Shown one piece after another: positions 7,881 through 16,242 of a stretch of 64,000 bases of DNA. The notes under the pieces are model-generated. The model made no database searches, was not told where the DNA came from, and was given only the letters and a program-made list of their open reading frames with translations. The stretch's first letter is position 1. Every line of letters begins with the position of its first letter. The position numbers and the translations under genes were made by a program. Origin of the DNA: Pseudooceanicola antarcticus (GTDB lineage: Bacteria; Pseudomonadota; Alphaproteobacteria; Rhodobacterales; Rhodobacteraceae); contig NZ_OBEA01000001.1 of the NCBI RefSeq assembly GCF_900215355.1, positions 186,001 through 250,000 of the forward strand, written 5' to 3'.

Positions 7881-8613
7881 CCTCGAACCCCACGCCCATC
7901 TCGGCCAGCGGCCCGTAGAGGATCAACGCCGGCTGGTTGCCCGGCTCGCCGCTCAGCCGCTCGACCAGCCCTGCCACCGTGGTGCGGTGCAGCTTCTGAT
8001 CTGGGGTCGAGACCGCCTCGGCCAGGATCGCCGGGGTCTGCTCCGGCAGCCCATGGGCAAAGAGCGTCGCGGCCAGCTTGGGGAAGGTGCGCTTGCCCAT
8101 GAAGACCACGGTCGAGGCCCCCGCATCGGCCAGCGCCGCCAGGTCGATATCCTCGGGCAGCGCGCCCGAGGCATCGTGGCCGGTGACGAACTGCACCCGC
8201 CGCGCGGTCAGCCGCCGGGTCAGGGGGATACCACAGGCCGCCGCCGCCGCGATGGCCGAGGGCACGCCGGGGATGATCTCGTAGGGGATGCCGGCCTCCT
8301 GCAGGGCCACCAGCTCTTCCTCGAGCCGCCCGAACAACCCTGAGTCGCCCGACTTCAGCCGCACCACGTGCTGGCCGGTGCGGGCGTAGTCGACCAGCAA
8401 GCGGCTGACGTGATGCTGCCGCGGCGAGGGTCGCCCGGCGCGCTTGCCGACGCCCACGAGATCCGCTCCGGCGCGGGCATGGGACAGGATCGGCCCCGAG
8501 GACAGGTCATCGAAGAGCACCGCATCGGCCTTTTGCAGCCGGTCGACGGCCTTCAGGGTCAGAAGCTCGGGATCGCCGGGACCGGAGCCGACGAAGCTGA
8601 CGAACCCGCTCAT
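7873..8613 (-). CDS. cobA: Uroporphyrinogen-III C-methyltransferase (SUMT) CobA
   Basis: A 246-residue methylase with the SUMT hallmarks: VGSGPGDPELLTLKA at the N-terminus (9-23), VRLKSGDSGLFGR (about 83-95), and the PGVPSAIAAAA and LTRR segments. It adds methyl groups at C2 and C7 of uroporphyrinogen III to give precorrin-2, the committed branch point to cobalamin. Length and absence of CysG dehydrogenase/chelatase domains identify the stand-alone CobA form. The family motif usually reads GDPxxFGR; here it is GDSGLFGR. The start overlaps the cobB stop (ATGA). Confidence 0.92.
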   Translation of the reverse strand: MSGFVSFVGSGPGDPELLTLKAVDRLQKADAVLFDDLSSGPILSHARAGADLVGVGKRAGRPSPRQHHVSRLLVDYARTGQHVVRLKSGDSGLFGRLEEELVALQEAGIPYEIIPGVPSAIAAAAACGIPLTRRLTARRVQFVTGHDASGALPEDIDLAALADAGASTVVFMGKRTFPKLAATLFAHGLPEQTPAILAEAVSTPDQKLHRTTVAGLVERLSGEPGNQPALILYGPLAEMGVGFEDA

Positions 8614-9917
8614 GCCGCGCCCTCCGCCGAGATCAGGTGGAAGAAGGTGCCGGTGACATGGCCGCGCAGGGACCCGGTCTCGGGCACCGCGTTGCCGTCG
8701 GCATCGGCCACCTGCGCCAGCGGCGCGTCGGGCTGTTCGAGGATGGTCGAATAGTGGAATTCATGCCCCCTGAGCGCCTGCCCCGGCTGGGCACCGGGCA
8801 TCGGCGCCTGCAGCGTGGCGCGGCGGTAGCCCAGGTGGAACTTCCGCTTCTCGTAGCTGGTGACGAGGCCCAGCAGGCCCGCCATCCGGTGGCGCTCGCC
8901 CTGCTTGTCGATCAGCGCTTCGCCAAGGGCCATGTAGCCGCCGCATTCGCCATGCACGGGGCGGGTCTCGGCGTGCGCAAGCAGCCCCTTGCGGAAGGTT
9001 TCGGCGGCAGCCAGCTTGCCCGCGTGAAGCTCGGGGTAGCCGCCCGGCAGCCAGACCAGATCGGCCGAGGCATCGGGGGCCTCGTCGGCGAGCGGCGAGA
9101 AGGGCAGGATCTCGGCCCCCGCGGCACGCCAGCCTTCCAGCAGGTGCGGATAGGTGAAGGAGAAGGCGGCGTCCTGCGCCAGCGCGATGCGCTGTGCCGG
9201 GGGCTTCGGCAGCGCGCGGGCCTCGGGCAGCGCATGGCCAGCGGCGGCGGCACGGATCGCGTCGAGGTCGACATGTTCGCGCAGGAAGGCGGCATAGCCT
9301 GCGATGGCGGCCTCCAGATCGGGGTGTTCCACCGCCTGGATCAGGCCAAGGTGGCGTTCCGGCAGGGTCAGATCTCCGCGCCGGGGCAGGCAGCCCAGCA
9401 CCGGCAGACCGGCGCGCTCCATCCCCAGCCGGGTCAGGCGCTCGTGCCGGGGCGAGGCGACGCGGTTCAGGATCACGCCCGCGAAGGGCAGATCCGGCGC
9501 ATAATTGCGGAAACCGAGCGCCGTGGCGGCGGCCGATTGCGCCTGCCCGCCCACGTCCAGCACCAGCACCACCGGCCAGCCCATGCGCTGCGCCGTCTCG
9601 GCGCTGCTGCCGAAGCCCGACAGCCCGCGCGTGGCGACCCCGTCGTAGAGCCCCATCGACCCTTCCGCGACGCAGATATCCGCCCCCGCCGCCTGGGCCG
9701 AGATTGCGCTGAGCAGCCCGTCCCCCATCGACCATGTATCGAGGTTGAACGAGGCCCGCCCGGAGGCCGCCCGGTGGAACGCCGGGTCAATGTAGTCGGG
9801 GCCCGACTTGTAGGGCTGCACGGTCAGACCATCCTCGGTGAGCGCCCGCAGGAGCCCCAGCATCACCGTGGTCTTGCCTGTCCCCGAAGAGGGGGCCGAT
9901 ACCAGAACGCCTTTCAT
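8610..9917 (-). CDS. cobB: Hydrogenobyrinic/cobyrinic acid a,c-diamide synthase CobB
   Basis: A 435-residue glutamine-dependent amidotransferase. The N-terminal half carries a P-loop-like ATPase region (SAPSSGTGKTT, 8-18) and the conserved MGLYDG segment. The C-terminal half is a class I-type glutaminase domain with GECGGYMALGEAL around the catalytic Cys (about residue 325) and a terminal HEFHYS segment. It amidates the a and c acetate side chains using ATP and glutamine. In the aerobic route the substrate is hydrogenobyrinic acid. It sits one base after the cobM stop and its end overlaps cobA. Confidence 0.94.
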   Translation of the reverse strand: MKGVLVSAPSSGTGKTTVMLGLLRALTEDGLTVQPYKSGPDYIDPAFHRAASGRASFNLDTWSMGDGLLSAISAQAAGADICVAEGSMGLYDGVATRGLSGFGSSAETAQRMGWPVVLVLDVGGQAQSAAATALGFRNYAPDLPFAGVILNRVASPRHERLTRLGMERAGLPVLGCLPRRGDLTLPERHLGLIQAVEHPDLEAAIAGYAAFLREHVDLDAIRAAAAGHALPEARALPKPPAQRIALAQDAAFSFTYPHLLEGWRAAGAEILPFSPLADEAPDASADLVWLPGGYPELHAGKLAAAETFRKGLLAHAETRPVHGECGGYMALGEALIDKQGERHRMAGLLGLVTSYEKRKFHLGYRRATLQAPMPGAQPGQALRGHEFHYSTILEQPDAPLAQVADADGNAVPETGSLRGHVTGTFFHLISAEGAA

Positions 9918-9918
9918 G

Positions 9919-10722
9919 TCAGCTTTTCACCTCGTCTTCCGGGGTCCAGCCGGCCCATTGCGATGTGGCACTCTGGGGCCGGTAGCGACGGTCGTAATCC
10001 ACCGCGTAGAGACAGCTTTCGCTGAACCCCTCAGCGGCCAGCGCAGGCCCCACGAGGATCAGCGCGGTGCGGGTGATGCCCGCGTCGAGCTGGCTTTCGA
10101 TATCGGCGAGCGTGCCGCGAATGATCCGCTCATCCGGCCAGCTGGCGCGGAAGACGACGGCCACGGGGCACTCGGCGCCATAGGCCGGGGTCAGGTCGGC
10201 CACCACCTGCGCGATGTTCTGGATCGACAGGTGAATGGCCAGCGTCGCGCCGGTGGCGGCGAAATTGCTCAGGCTCTCGCCCTCGGGCATCGACGAGGCC
10301 CGGCCCGGCGTCCGGGTCAGCACCAGCGATTGCGCCACACCCGGCAGGGTCAGCTCGGCACCAAGGGCGGCAGCGGCGGCGGCAAAGGCCGGCACGCCGG
10401 GCGTGACCGAGACCGGGATGCCCAGCTCGCGCAGCCGGCGCATCTGCTCGCCCATGGCCGACCAGACCGACAGGTCGCCGGAATGCAGCCGCGCCACGTC
10501 GTGACCGGCGGCATGAGCCTTGCGGATCTCGTCCATGATCTGCTCGAGGTTCATCGGCGCGGTGTTGATGATCTTTGCGCCTTCGGGGCAATGGCCCAGG
10601 ATCGCCTCGGGCACCAGCGACCCGGCATAGAGGCAGACCGGGCAGGAAGCGATGATATCGCGGCCGCGCAGGGTCAGCAGATCGGGGGCACCGGGGCCTG
10701 CTCCGACGAAATGGACGGTCAT
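9919..10722 (-). CDS. cobM: Precorrin-4 C11-methyltransferase CobM
   Basis: A 267-residue tetrapyrrole methylase with [16 protein letters not shown] (5-20), CLYAGSLV (about 30-37), the [14 protein letters not shown] segment and [16 protein letters not shown], all typical of CobM/CbiF. It methylates C11 of precorrin-4 to form precorrin-5. The ATG at 10722 overlaps the cobE stop codon, and the GGAGACCCCCT ribosome site lies within the end of cobE, which suggests coupled translation. The C-terminal 20 residues are polar and not conserved in pattern. Confidence 0.94.
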   Translation of the reverse strand: MTVHFVGAGPGAPDLLTLRGRDIIASCPVCLYAGSLVPEAILGHCPEGAKIINTAPMNLEQIMDEIRKAHAAGHDVARLHSGDLSVWSAMGEQMRRLRELGIPVSVTPGVPAFAAAAAALGAELTLPGVAQSLVLTRTPGRASSMPEGESLSNFAATGATLAIHLSIQNIAQVVADLTPAYGAECPVAVVFRASWPDERIIRGTLADIESQLDAGITRTALILVGPALAAEGFSESCLYAVDYDRRYRPQSATSQWAGWTPEDEVKS

Positions 10723-11102
10723 AGGGGGTCTCCTTCGGCCAGCGCACAGGTGGCGCTGCGGTCGGTCGATATCACGCGGGGGGCCAGGAGGCGCGCGCCG
10801 GGGGCGAGGCTGGCCAGGGCAGAGGCCTCGGCCACGCTGCCGGTGCCGCGCGCGGACAGGGATATCGACGATTGGGTCAGGGTTTCAGCGGCTTCCAGCG
10901 CCTGCGCCGGGACGCGGCGCAGGGGCAGAGAGAGGGCTCTGGCGAAGCTCTGAAAGGCCGGTGTTTCGGCCTTGTCGGCAGGGGTGGCTATGGCATCGAC
11001 GGGGCGCGTACCGGCAGCAAGGCGCAGGGCTTCGGTCAGCGCCTCGGGCGTTGTCGTGCCGCGATATCCGAAACCCGCGACGATCACAGGGTGACGCTCC
11101 AT
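10719..11102 (-). CDS. cobE: Cobalamin biosynthesis protein CobE (CbiG C-terminal-like)
   Basis: A 127-residue protein starting [17 protein letters not shown], matching the VAGFGxR opening and the [12 protein letters not shown] and [12 protein letters not shown] segments of CobE, which is related to the C-terminal domain of CbiG. CobE is required for aerobic cobalamin synthesis but its precise catalytic role is not settled; a role in handling or binding pathway intermediates has been proposed. The ATG at 11102 lies 19 bases inside the 3' end of cobL, and the gene overlaps cobM at its end. The start was placed at the Met directly before the conserved core. Confidence 0.88.
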   Translation of the reverse strand: MERHPVIVAGFGYRGTTTPEALTEALRLAAGTRPVDAIATPADKAETPAFQSFARALSLPLRRVPAQALEAAETLTQSSISLSARGTGSVAEASALASLAPGARLLAPRVISTDRSATCALAEGDPL

Positions 11103-12283
11103 TGCACGATGGGACGGCCCGGTGCCCATCCCTGACGAGAGCCAAGCGCCTCGGCCTCGGCCAGTTCGATACGCAGCAGATCGCCGCCCAAGCGGGCGCG
11201 GCTCTGCGCCAGCAGGGCTTCGCTTTCCAGCGTCACCGCATTGGCGACAAGGCGGGTGCCTGCAGGCAGCGTGGCCTCCAGCTTCCCCAGCAGTTCGGGT
11301 GACAGGCCGCCGCCGATGAAGACCGCCTGCGGCAGGGGCTGGCCCTCCAGCACCTCGGGCGCGCGGCCGGTCAGGACGCTGAGGCGATCCAGCCCGAGGG
11401 TCGCGGCATTCTCGCGGATACGCGCGGCGCGGTCCTCGCGCGCCTCGAAGCTGGTGGCCGTCAGCGAGGGATGCGCCATCAGCCATTCCAGCGCGATGGA
11501 GCCAGAGCCCCCGCCGATATCCCAAAGGTGCTCTCCGGGCCTCGGCGCAAGGGCGGAAAGGGTCAGAGCGCGCACGGGGCGGCGGGTGATCTGGCCGTCA
11601 TTGGCGAACCAACTGTCGGAACGGCCCGAGGCCAGCGGCAGCACGGCACCCTCTCCGGAAACCTCAAGGGCGACACAGACGGGGGCGGCAAAGCTCTGCC
11701 CCTCCAGCGTATCGGCGCGGCTGTGGGTCAGGGCTTCCCGAGGGCCGCCAAGGGCTTCGCAGACCGTCACGCGGCTGGCGCCAAAGCCGGTGTCCGCCAG
11801 ATAGGCCCCCAGATCCGCCACCGCCGCGCCATCGCGCAGCAGGACCACGGCACGCAGGCCGGGGGCGAGATGCGGGCGCAGGCGGGCCAGCGGCGCGGCA
11901 TGCAGCCCGATGCAGAGCGTCTTTTCCAGCGGCCAGCCCATCCGGGCGGCGGCCAGCGCGAAACAAGAGACACCGGGCAGCGCGCGCCATTCACCCGGAT
12001 CGAGGTGGCGCGCCAGCACGGAACCGGCCCCGAACCAGAAGGGATCGCCCGAGGCCAGCACCACCACGCGGCGGCCACGCAGGGCCAGCAGCTGCGGGAT
12101 GCCGTCGGCGAATGGGACGGGCCAGGGGAGTTGCTCGGCACCCAGATCGGGCAGCAGCGAGAGGTGTCGGGGCGGGCCCATCACCACCTCGGCCTCTTGC
12201 AGGGCGGCAAGGCTTGCCGCAGAAAGGCCCTGCGCGCCATCCTCGCCCAACCCGACAATCGTCAGCCACGGAGTGTCAGACAT
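11084..12283 (-). CDS. cobL: Precorrin-6Y C5,15-methyltransferase (decarboxylating) CobL
   Basis: A 399-residue bifunctional enzyme. The N-terminal CbiE-type methylase (about 5-200; VGLGEDGAQGL, VLASGDPFWFGAG) methylates at C5 and C15. The C-terminal CbiT-type domain (about 215-399) has the SAM motif LWDIGGGSGSIALEW and FIGGG, and decarboxylates at C12. It converts precorrin-6B to precorrin-8. The ATG at 12283 shares a CATG palindrome with the ATG of the opposite-strand gene cobK. Its ribosome site GGGGAGGAC therefore lies inside the first codons of cobK. Confidence 0.94.
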   Translation of the reverse strand: MSDTPWLTIVGLGEDGAQGLSAASLAALQEAEVVMGPPRHLSLLPDLGAEQLPWPVPFADGIPQLLALRGRRVVVLASGDPFWFGAGSVLARHLDPGEWRALPGVSCFALAAARMGWPLEKTLCIGLHAAPLARLRPHLAPGLRAVVLLRDGAAVADLGAYLADTGFGASRVTVCEALGGPREALTHSRADTLEGQSFAAPVCVALEVSGEGAVLPLASGRSDSWFANDGQITRRPVRALTLSALAPRPGEHLWDIGGGSGSIALEWLMAHPSLTATSFEAREDRAARIRENAATLGLDRLSVLTGRAPEVLEGQPLPQAVFIGGGLSPELLGKLEATLPAGTRLVANAVTLESEALLAQSRARLGGDLLRIELAEAEALGSRQGWAPGRPIVQWSVTL

Positions 12284-13043
12284 GCCGTCCTCCCCTGCCA
12301 AGGTGCTTGTTCTCGGCGGCACCACCGAGGCCCGCGCGCTGACGCGGCTGATGGATGCCGCGGGCATCGGCGGGGTCCTGTCGCTGGCCGGTCGCGTCGC
12401 GCGGCCCGCGCCCCAGTCGCTGCCCATGCGCATGGGGGGCTTCGGCGGGGCCGAGGGGCTGGCGGCCTACATCCGCGCCGAGGGCATCACCCATGTTGTG
12501 GACGGCACCCATCCCTTCGCCGCGCAGATGAGCCGCAATGCCCATGCCGCCTGCCTTGAGACCGGCACGCCGCTGTTGGCGCTGACCCGTGCGCCCTGGG
12601 TGGCGGAGGCTGGCGACGACTGGCTGCTCGTGCCCGACATGGCTGGCGCGGTGGACGCTCTGGACCGTCCCGCGGCCCGTGTCTTCCTGGCCGTCGGCCG
12701 CATGCACCTGGCCGAATTCGCGGCCCAGCCCCAGCATGATTACCTTCTGCGCCTCGTCGATCCGCCCGAAGGCGCCCTGCCCCTGCCGAAGGCCGAGGCG
12801 GTGATCGACCGGGGCCCCTTCACCGAAGAGGCCGACCTGGCGCTGATGCAGCGCCATGGCACGCAACTGGTGGTGTCGAAGAACGCCGGTGGCAGCGCCT
12901 CTGTCGCCAAGCTGCGGGCGGCGCGCAGGCTGGGGGTGCCGGTCGTGATGATCGACCGCCCCGCCCTGCCCGAACGCGCCGAAGCCCATAGCCCGGAAGA
13001 GGTGCTGCGCTGGCTGGGTCACGTCACCGACCTCGGCGTATAG
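12282..13043 (+). CDS. cobK: Precorrin-6A reductase CobK
   Basis: A 253-residue protein with the CobK/CbiJ opening VLVLGGTTEARAL, the HVVDGTHPFAAQMSRNA segment (about 64-80) and KNAGG near the end (about 204-208). It reduces precorrin-6A to precorrin-6B with NADPH. It is the only cob gene of the long block that is on the plus strand. Its ATG overlaps the cobL ATG on the other strand (CATG, 12281-12284), and its last 25 bases overlap the end of cobJ. Its promoter and ribosome site must therefore lie inside cobL. A weak CACGGAG lies 8 bases before the ATG. Confidence 0.93.
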   Translation: MPSSPAKVLVLGGTTEARALTRLMDAAGIGGVLSLAGRVARPAPQSLPMRMGGFGGAEGLAAYIRAEGITHVVDGTHPFAAQMSRNAHAACLETGTPLLALTRAPWVAEAGDDWLLVPDMAGAVDALDRPAARVFLAVGRMHLAEFAAQPQHDYLLRLVDPPEGALPLPKAEAVIDRGPFTEEADLALMQRHGTQLVVSKNAGGSASVAKLRAARRLGVPVVMIDRPALPERAEAHSPEEVLRWLGHVTDLGV

Positions 13044-13768
13044 ACGATATCGCCCGCCGCGCGGCGAATGATCCGGGTGCGGGACGAACCGACGAGGACC
13101 ATGGTGCGCATGTCCGCCATCTCGGGCCGGCACTGGCTCAGCGGGACCACGCGCAGCTCCTCCTCGGGCGTCGAGACCGCGCGGGCGAAGATCACCGGAC
13201 GGTCGTTGCCGCAGGCCTCCTGCAAAACCTCCAGGGTCCGCGCGAAGCCCTCGGGGCGGGACTTGGAGCGCGGGTTGTAGAAGGCCATGGCGAAATCAGC
13301 CTCGGCCGCCAGGCGCAGGCGCTTTTCGATCAGCTGCCAGGGCTTGAGGTTGTCGGAAAGGTTGATGGCGCAGAAATCGTGGCCCAGGGGAGCCCCGGCA
13401 CGGGCCGAGGCGGCCAGCATGGCGGTGATGCCGGGCAGGACGCGGATGTCCAGATCGGCCCAGGCCTCGGGATCGGCCTCCATCGCCTCGAAGACGGCGG
13501 CGGCCATGGCAAAGACGCCGGGATCGCCGGAGGAGACCACGACGACGCGTTTGCCTTCGGCGGCCATCTGCAGCGCATGCGTGGCGCGGTCGACCTCGAC
13601 CCGGTTGTCAGAGGCGTGCAGCGTCAGACCGGGGCGTTCGGCGACGCGGGCGACGTAGGGGATATAGCCGACGATATCGGTGGCCTCGGCCAGCACGTCC
13701 GACACTTCGGGCGTGACGAGGTTGTCGGCCCCCGGTCCCAGACCAGCGATGGCAAGCCAGCCCGTCAT
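13019..13768 (-). CDS. cobJ: Precorrin-3B C17-methyltransferase CobJ
   Basis: A 249-residue tetrapyrrole methylase with IAGLGPGADNLVTPE (7-21), DIVGYIPYV, VVSSGDPGVFAMAAAVFE, PGITAMLAASARAGAPLGHDFCAINLSD (only its core quoted: GHDFC) and FYNPRSKSR. It methylates C17 of precorrin-3B with ring contraction to precorrin-4, the key step of corrin formation. It is the last gene of the minus-strand block led by the second riboswitch. Its 3' end overlaps cobK convergently and its start overlaps the cobI stop (ATGA). Confidence 0.94.
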   Translation of the reverse strand: MTGWLAIAGLGPGADNLVTPEVSDVLAEATDIVGYIPYVARVAERPGLTLHASDNRVEVDRATHALQMAAEGKRVVVVSSGDPGVFAMAAAVFEAMEADPEAWADLDIRVLPGITAMLAASARAGAPLGHDFCAINLSDNLKPWQLIEKRLRLAAEADFAMAFYNPRSKSRPEGFARTLEVLQEACGNDRPVIFARAVSTPEEELRVVPLSQCRPEMADMRTMVLVGSSRTRIIRRAAGDIVYTPRSVT

Positions 13769-14493
13769 GGCCGCCGCCCCTGTCCATGCACCACGATGAT
13801 CGAGAAATAGGGCGTCACGGCATCTTCCGCCTCGGCCAGGCGCTGGACGCGCTGGTTGGGCATGGCGGCGAACTCGATCAGCCAGGCCTGCTCGTAACGG
13901 CCCGCGGTCCGCAGCGCCCGGCGCACCTTGTCGATGTTGCGGCCGATCTTCATCACCACGATGGCGTCGGTCATCGCCATGCGGCTGGCCAGGTCCTCTT
14001 CGCCAAGGGTTCCCATCAGCACCGTCAGCACGTCGTCGCCCCAGGTGATCGGCGAGCCGGTCGCCGTCCAGGCCGCCGACATGCCGGTGATCGCGGGCAC
14101 GACCTCGACCGGCACCTGGTCCACGAGGCGCATGTAGAGATGCATGAAGGAGCCGTAGAAGAACGGGTCACCCTCGCAGAGCACCACCACGTCCTCGCCC
14201 GCCGCCGCGATGTCGCGCAGATGCGCGGTGCTGTCCTCGTAGAATTCGGCCAGCATGCGGTTGTAGGCGGGATCGGTGAAGGGGATCTCGGTCGTCACCG
14301 GGTATTCCATCGGGTGCTCTGTCGCGCCCTCGGGGATCATGCCGTTGACGATCTGGCGCGCCTGCCCCTTGCGGCCCGCCTTGCGGAAGAAAGCCACGTG
14401 TTTCGCGCCGCGCAGCAGGCGGTCCGCGCGCACGGTCATCAGGTCGGGATCGCCGGGGCCAAGGCCCAGGCCGTAGATGGTCCCGGCGCTCAT
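13765..14493 (-). CDS. cobI: Precorrin-2 C20-methyltransferase CobI
   Basis: A 242-residue SAM-dependent methylase starting MSAGTIYGLGLGPGDPDLMT, with VVLCEGDPFFYGSFMHLY (about 95-112) and PAITGMSAAWTATG, both characteristic of CobI/CbiL methylases. It methylates C20 of precorrin-2 to give precorrin-3A. The ATG at 14493 was chosen by this family N-terminus; it overlaps the cobH stop (ATGA). The 3' end overlaps cobJ by 4 bases. The order cobH-cobI-cobJ with overlaps fits one polycistronic message. Confidence 0.94.
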   Translation of the reverse strand: MSAGTIYGLGLGPGDPDLMTVRADRLLRGAKHVAFFRKAGRKGQARQIVNGMIPEGATEHPMEYPVTTEIPFTDPAYNRMLAEFYEDSTAHLRDIAAAGEDVVVLCEGDPFFYGSFMHLYMRLVDQVPVEVVPAITGMSAAWTATGSPITWGDDVLTVLMGTLGEEDLASRMAMTDAIVVMKIGRNIDKVRRALRTAGRYEQAWLIEFAAMPNQRVQRLAEAEDAVTPYFSIIVVHGQGRRP

Positions 14494-15119
14494 TCCTTGC
14501 GGCTCGCGATGGCGTTGACGGCGGCAACGGTGATGGCGGAACCGCCGAGGCGGCCCTGCACGACGCAGCAGGGCACCGGCTGGTCCTCCCAGAGCGCGGC
14601 CTTGCTTTCGGCAGCGCCGACAAAGCCCACGGGGCAGCCGATGATCGCGGCGGGGCGCGGGCAGTCGGGGTCTTCCAGCATGTTCAGCAGGTGGAAGAGC
14701 GCGGTCGGCGCATTGCCGATGGCCACCACGGCACCGGCCAGCTTCGGCCGCCACAGTTCCAGCGCGGCGGCGGAGCGGGTGTTGGACATCTCCTTCGCCA
14801 GCGCAGGCACGGAGGCATCATGCAGGGTGCAGACGACCTCGTTCTCAGCCGGAAGGCGGAAGCGGGTGATCCCCTCGGAGACCATGCGCGCATCGCAGAG
14901 GATCGGCGCACCGGCCTCCAGCGCCGTCCGTGCGGCCGCGACGAAGCCGTCAGAGAAGCGGATATCGCGTTCCAGCCCGACCAGACCGGCGGCATGGATC
15001 ATCCGCACCGCCACCTGTTCCTCGTCCGCGTTGAAGCGGGCCAGTTCGGCCTCGGCGCGGATGGTGGCGAAGGATTCGGCGTAGATCGCCGCGCCATCTG
15101 TTTCGTAAACGTAGGTCAT
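14490..15119 (-). CDS. cobH: Precorrin-8X methylmutase CobH
   Basis: A 209-residue protein with YETDGAAIYAESFATIRAEA at the N-terminus, MIHAAGLVGLERDI (about 42-55) containing the conserved catalytic-region His43, CDARMVSEG and the C-terminal GCPVGFVGAAESK. CobH moves the methyl group from C11 to C12 of precorrin-8X to form hydrogenobyrinic acid. It lies 4 bases after the cobG stop and overlaps cobI. Length is normal for the family. Confidence 0.94.
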   Translation of the reverse strand: MTYVYETDGAAIYAESFATIRAEAELARFNADEEQVAVRMIHAAGLVGLERDIRFSDGFVAAARTALEAGAPILCDARMVSEGITRFRLPAENEVVCTLHDASVPALAKEMSNTRSAAALELWRPKLAGAVVAIGNAPTALFHLLNMLEDPDCPRPAAIIGCPVGFVGAAESKAALWEDQPVPCCVVQGRLGGSAITVAAVNAIASRKE

Positions 15120-15123
15120 CAGG

Positions 15124-16242
15124 TCAGAAGGCTCCGGAAAGTAGAGTGGCGGGGGTCAGCCCGGTCTGGCGGGGAAGATCGCTGGCCTTGCCGCCCGGCA
15201 CAAGGTCAAAGGTCCCCTCGCGGCCGACGAGGGTGGTTTCGGCCGGGCGCGCACGGGCGCAGCCCTTGGCACAGCCCGAGACATGCAGGCTGCCCGTTCG
15301 GGTTCCTGCCAGCGCACGGGCCAGTTCGCGGGTTTCCACGGTGGCCTGCGGGCAGAGCGGCGCACCGGGGCAGGCATCGACGTGCAGCAGCGGATCGCCG
15401 GGGGTGGTGATCAGGCTGCCTGCGGTCGGAAGCTCTGCCCCCTCCAGCAGAAAGAGCCGCCAGGGCGTGACACGCAGGGCGGTGTCGTCGGTGATGAGAT
15501 CCGAGAGCTCGGCGGCGTCGATCTGCCCGAAGGCGGCGCCAAGCAGGGCGCCCGTGGGATGCGTTCCGGGCTGCGGGGTCTGGGCGGCGGCCAGTGGCGG
15601 CTCGACAGCCCAGCCCTCTGGCAGGGCGTGGTTTTCCAGCACCTGCGCCATGCGGCGATGGTCCGGGCTGCGGCGGGCGTCGAACCAGCGGGCCATTTCG
15701 GCGAGCGCCGGCAGGGCTTCGGCTTCGGTCACGGGCCGTCCGAGGGCACTGCCATCGGCGCGCAGGATCAGGCCAGAGGCGGAACGTTCGAGCCGGAAGT
15801 CGGCGGAGGCCTCGGACAGCAGCGGCGCGGGGCCGGTGTCCACGGCGAAGCCCACCTTGGCGGGCAGCGCGGGCAGATCGGGCAGCAGGTCGAGCAGGCC
15901 AAGTGTCAGGCGCTCGGTCAGGTCCCCGGCCTGCCAGAAGGGCTGGACGAGGATATTGCGGCGGCTCTCCACACCCGGATCAACGTCGAGAAGCGAGAGC
16001 GCGGCAAGCTCTTGCAACAGCGGCTCGTGGTCGGCCTCGGCAACGCCCCGGATCTGTATATTGGCGCGATTGGTCAGGTCCAGCACCCCGCTGCCATGGC
16101 GCTGCGCCAGCGCGCAGAGGCCCAGCACCTGCGCGCCGGTGAACCGCGCCAGACGCGGGCGCACCCGCACCACCAGCCCGTCGCCCGACATCATCGGGCG
16201 GTAGGCACCGGGGCACCAGCCTTTGACGACCGGGCCACTCAT
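15124..16242 (-). CDS. cobG: Precorrin-3B synthase CobG
   Basis: A 372-residue member of the nitrite/sulphite reductase ferredoxin-like family. The first ferredoxin half-domain begins KGWCPGAYRPMMSGDGLVVRV, a second half-domain lies in the middle, and the C-terminus has the Fe-S ligands in CPGAPLC (about 291-297) and SGCAKGC (about 329-335). CobG uses O2 to hydroxylate and lactonise precorrin-3A, so its presence marks the aerobic pathway. It overlaps the cobN stop (ATGA). No cobZ-like flavoprotein alternative is present in the window. Confidence 0.92.
   Translation of the reverse strand: MSGPVVKGWCPGAYRPMMSGDGLVVRVRPRLARFTGAQVLGLCALAQRHGSGVLDLTNRANIQIRGVAEADHEPLLQELAALSLLDVDPGVESRRNILVQPFWQAGDLTERLTLGLLDLLPDLPALPAKVGFAVDTGPAPLLSEASADFRLERSASGLILRADGSALGRPVTEAEALPALAEMARWFDARRSPDHRRMAQVLENHALPEGWAVEPPLAAAQTPQPGTHPTGALLGAAFGQIDAAELSDLITDDTALRVTPWRLFLLEGAELPTAGSLITTPGDPLLHVDACPGAPLCPQATVETRELARALAGTRTGSLHVSGCAKGCARARPAETTLVGREGTFDLVPGGKASDLPRQTGLTPATLLSGAF

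Noticed and set aside
8637-10025. Plus-strand open frame opposite cobB
   Set aside because: Shadow frame of cobB with Arg/Gly/His-rich translation and no family signature.
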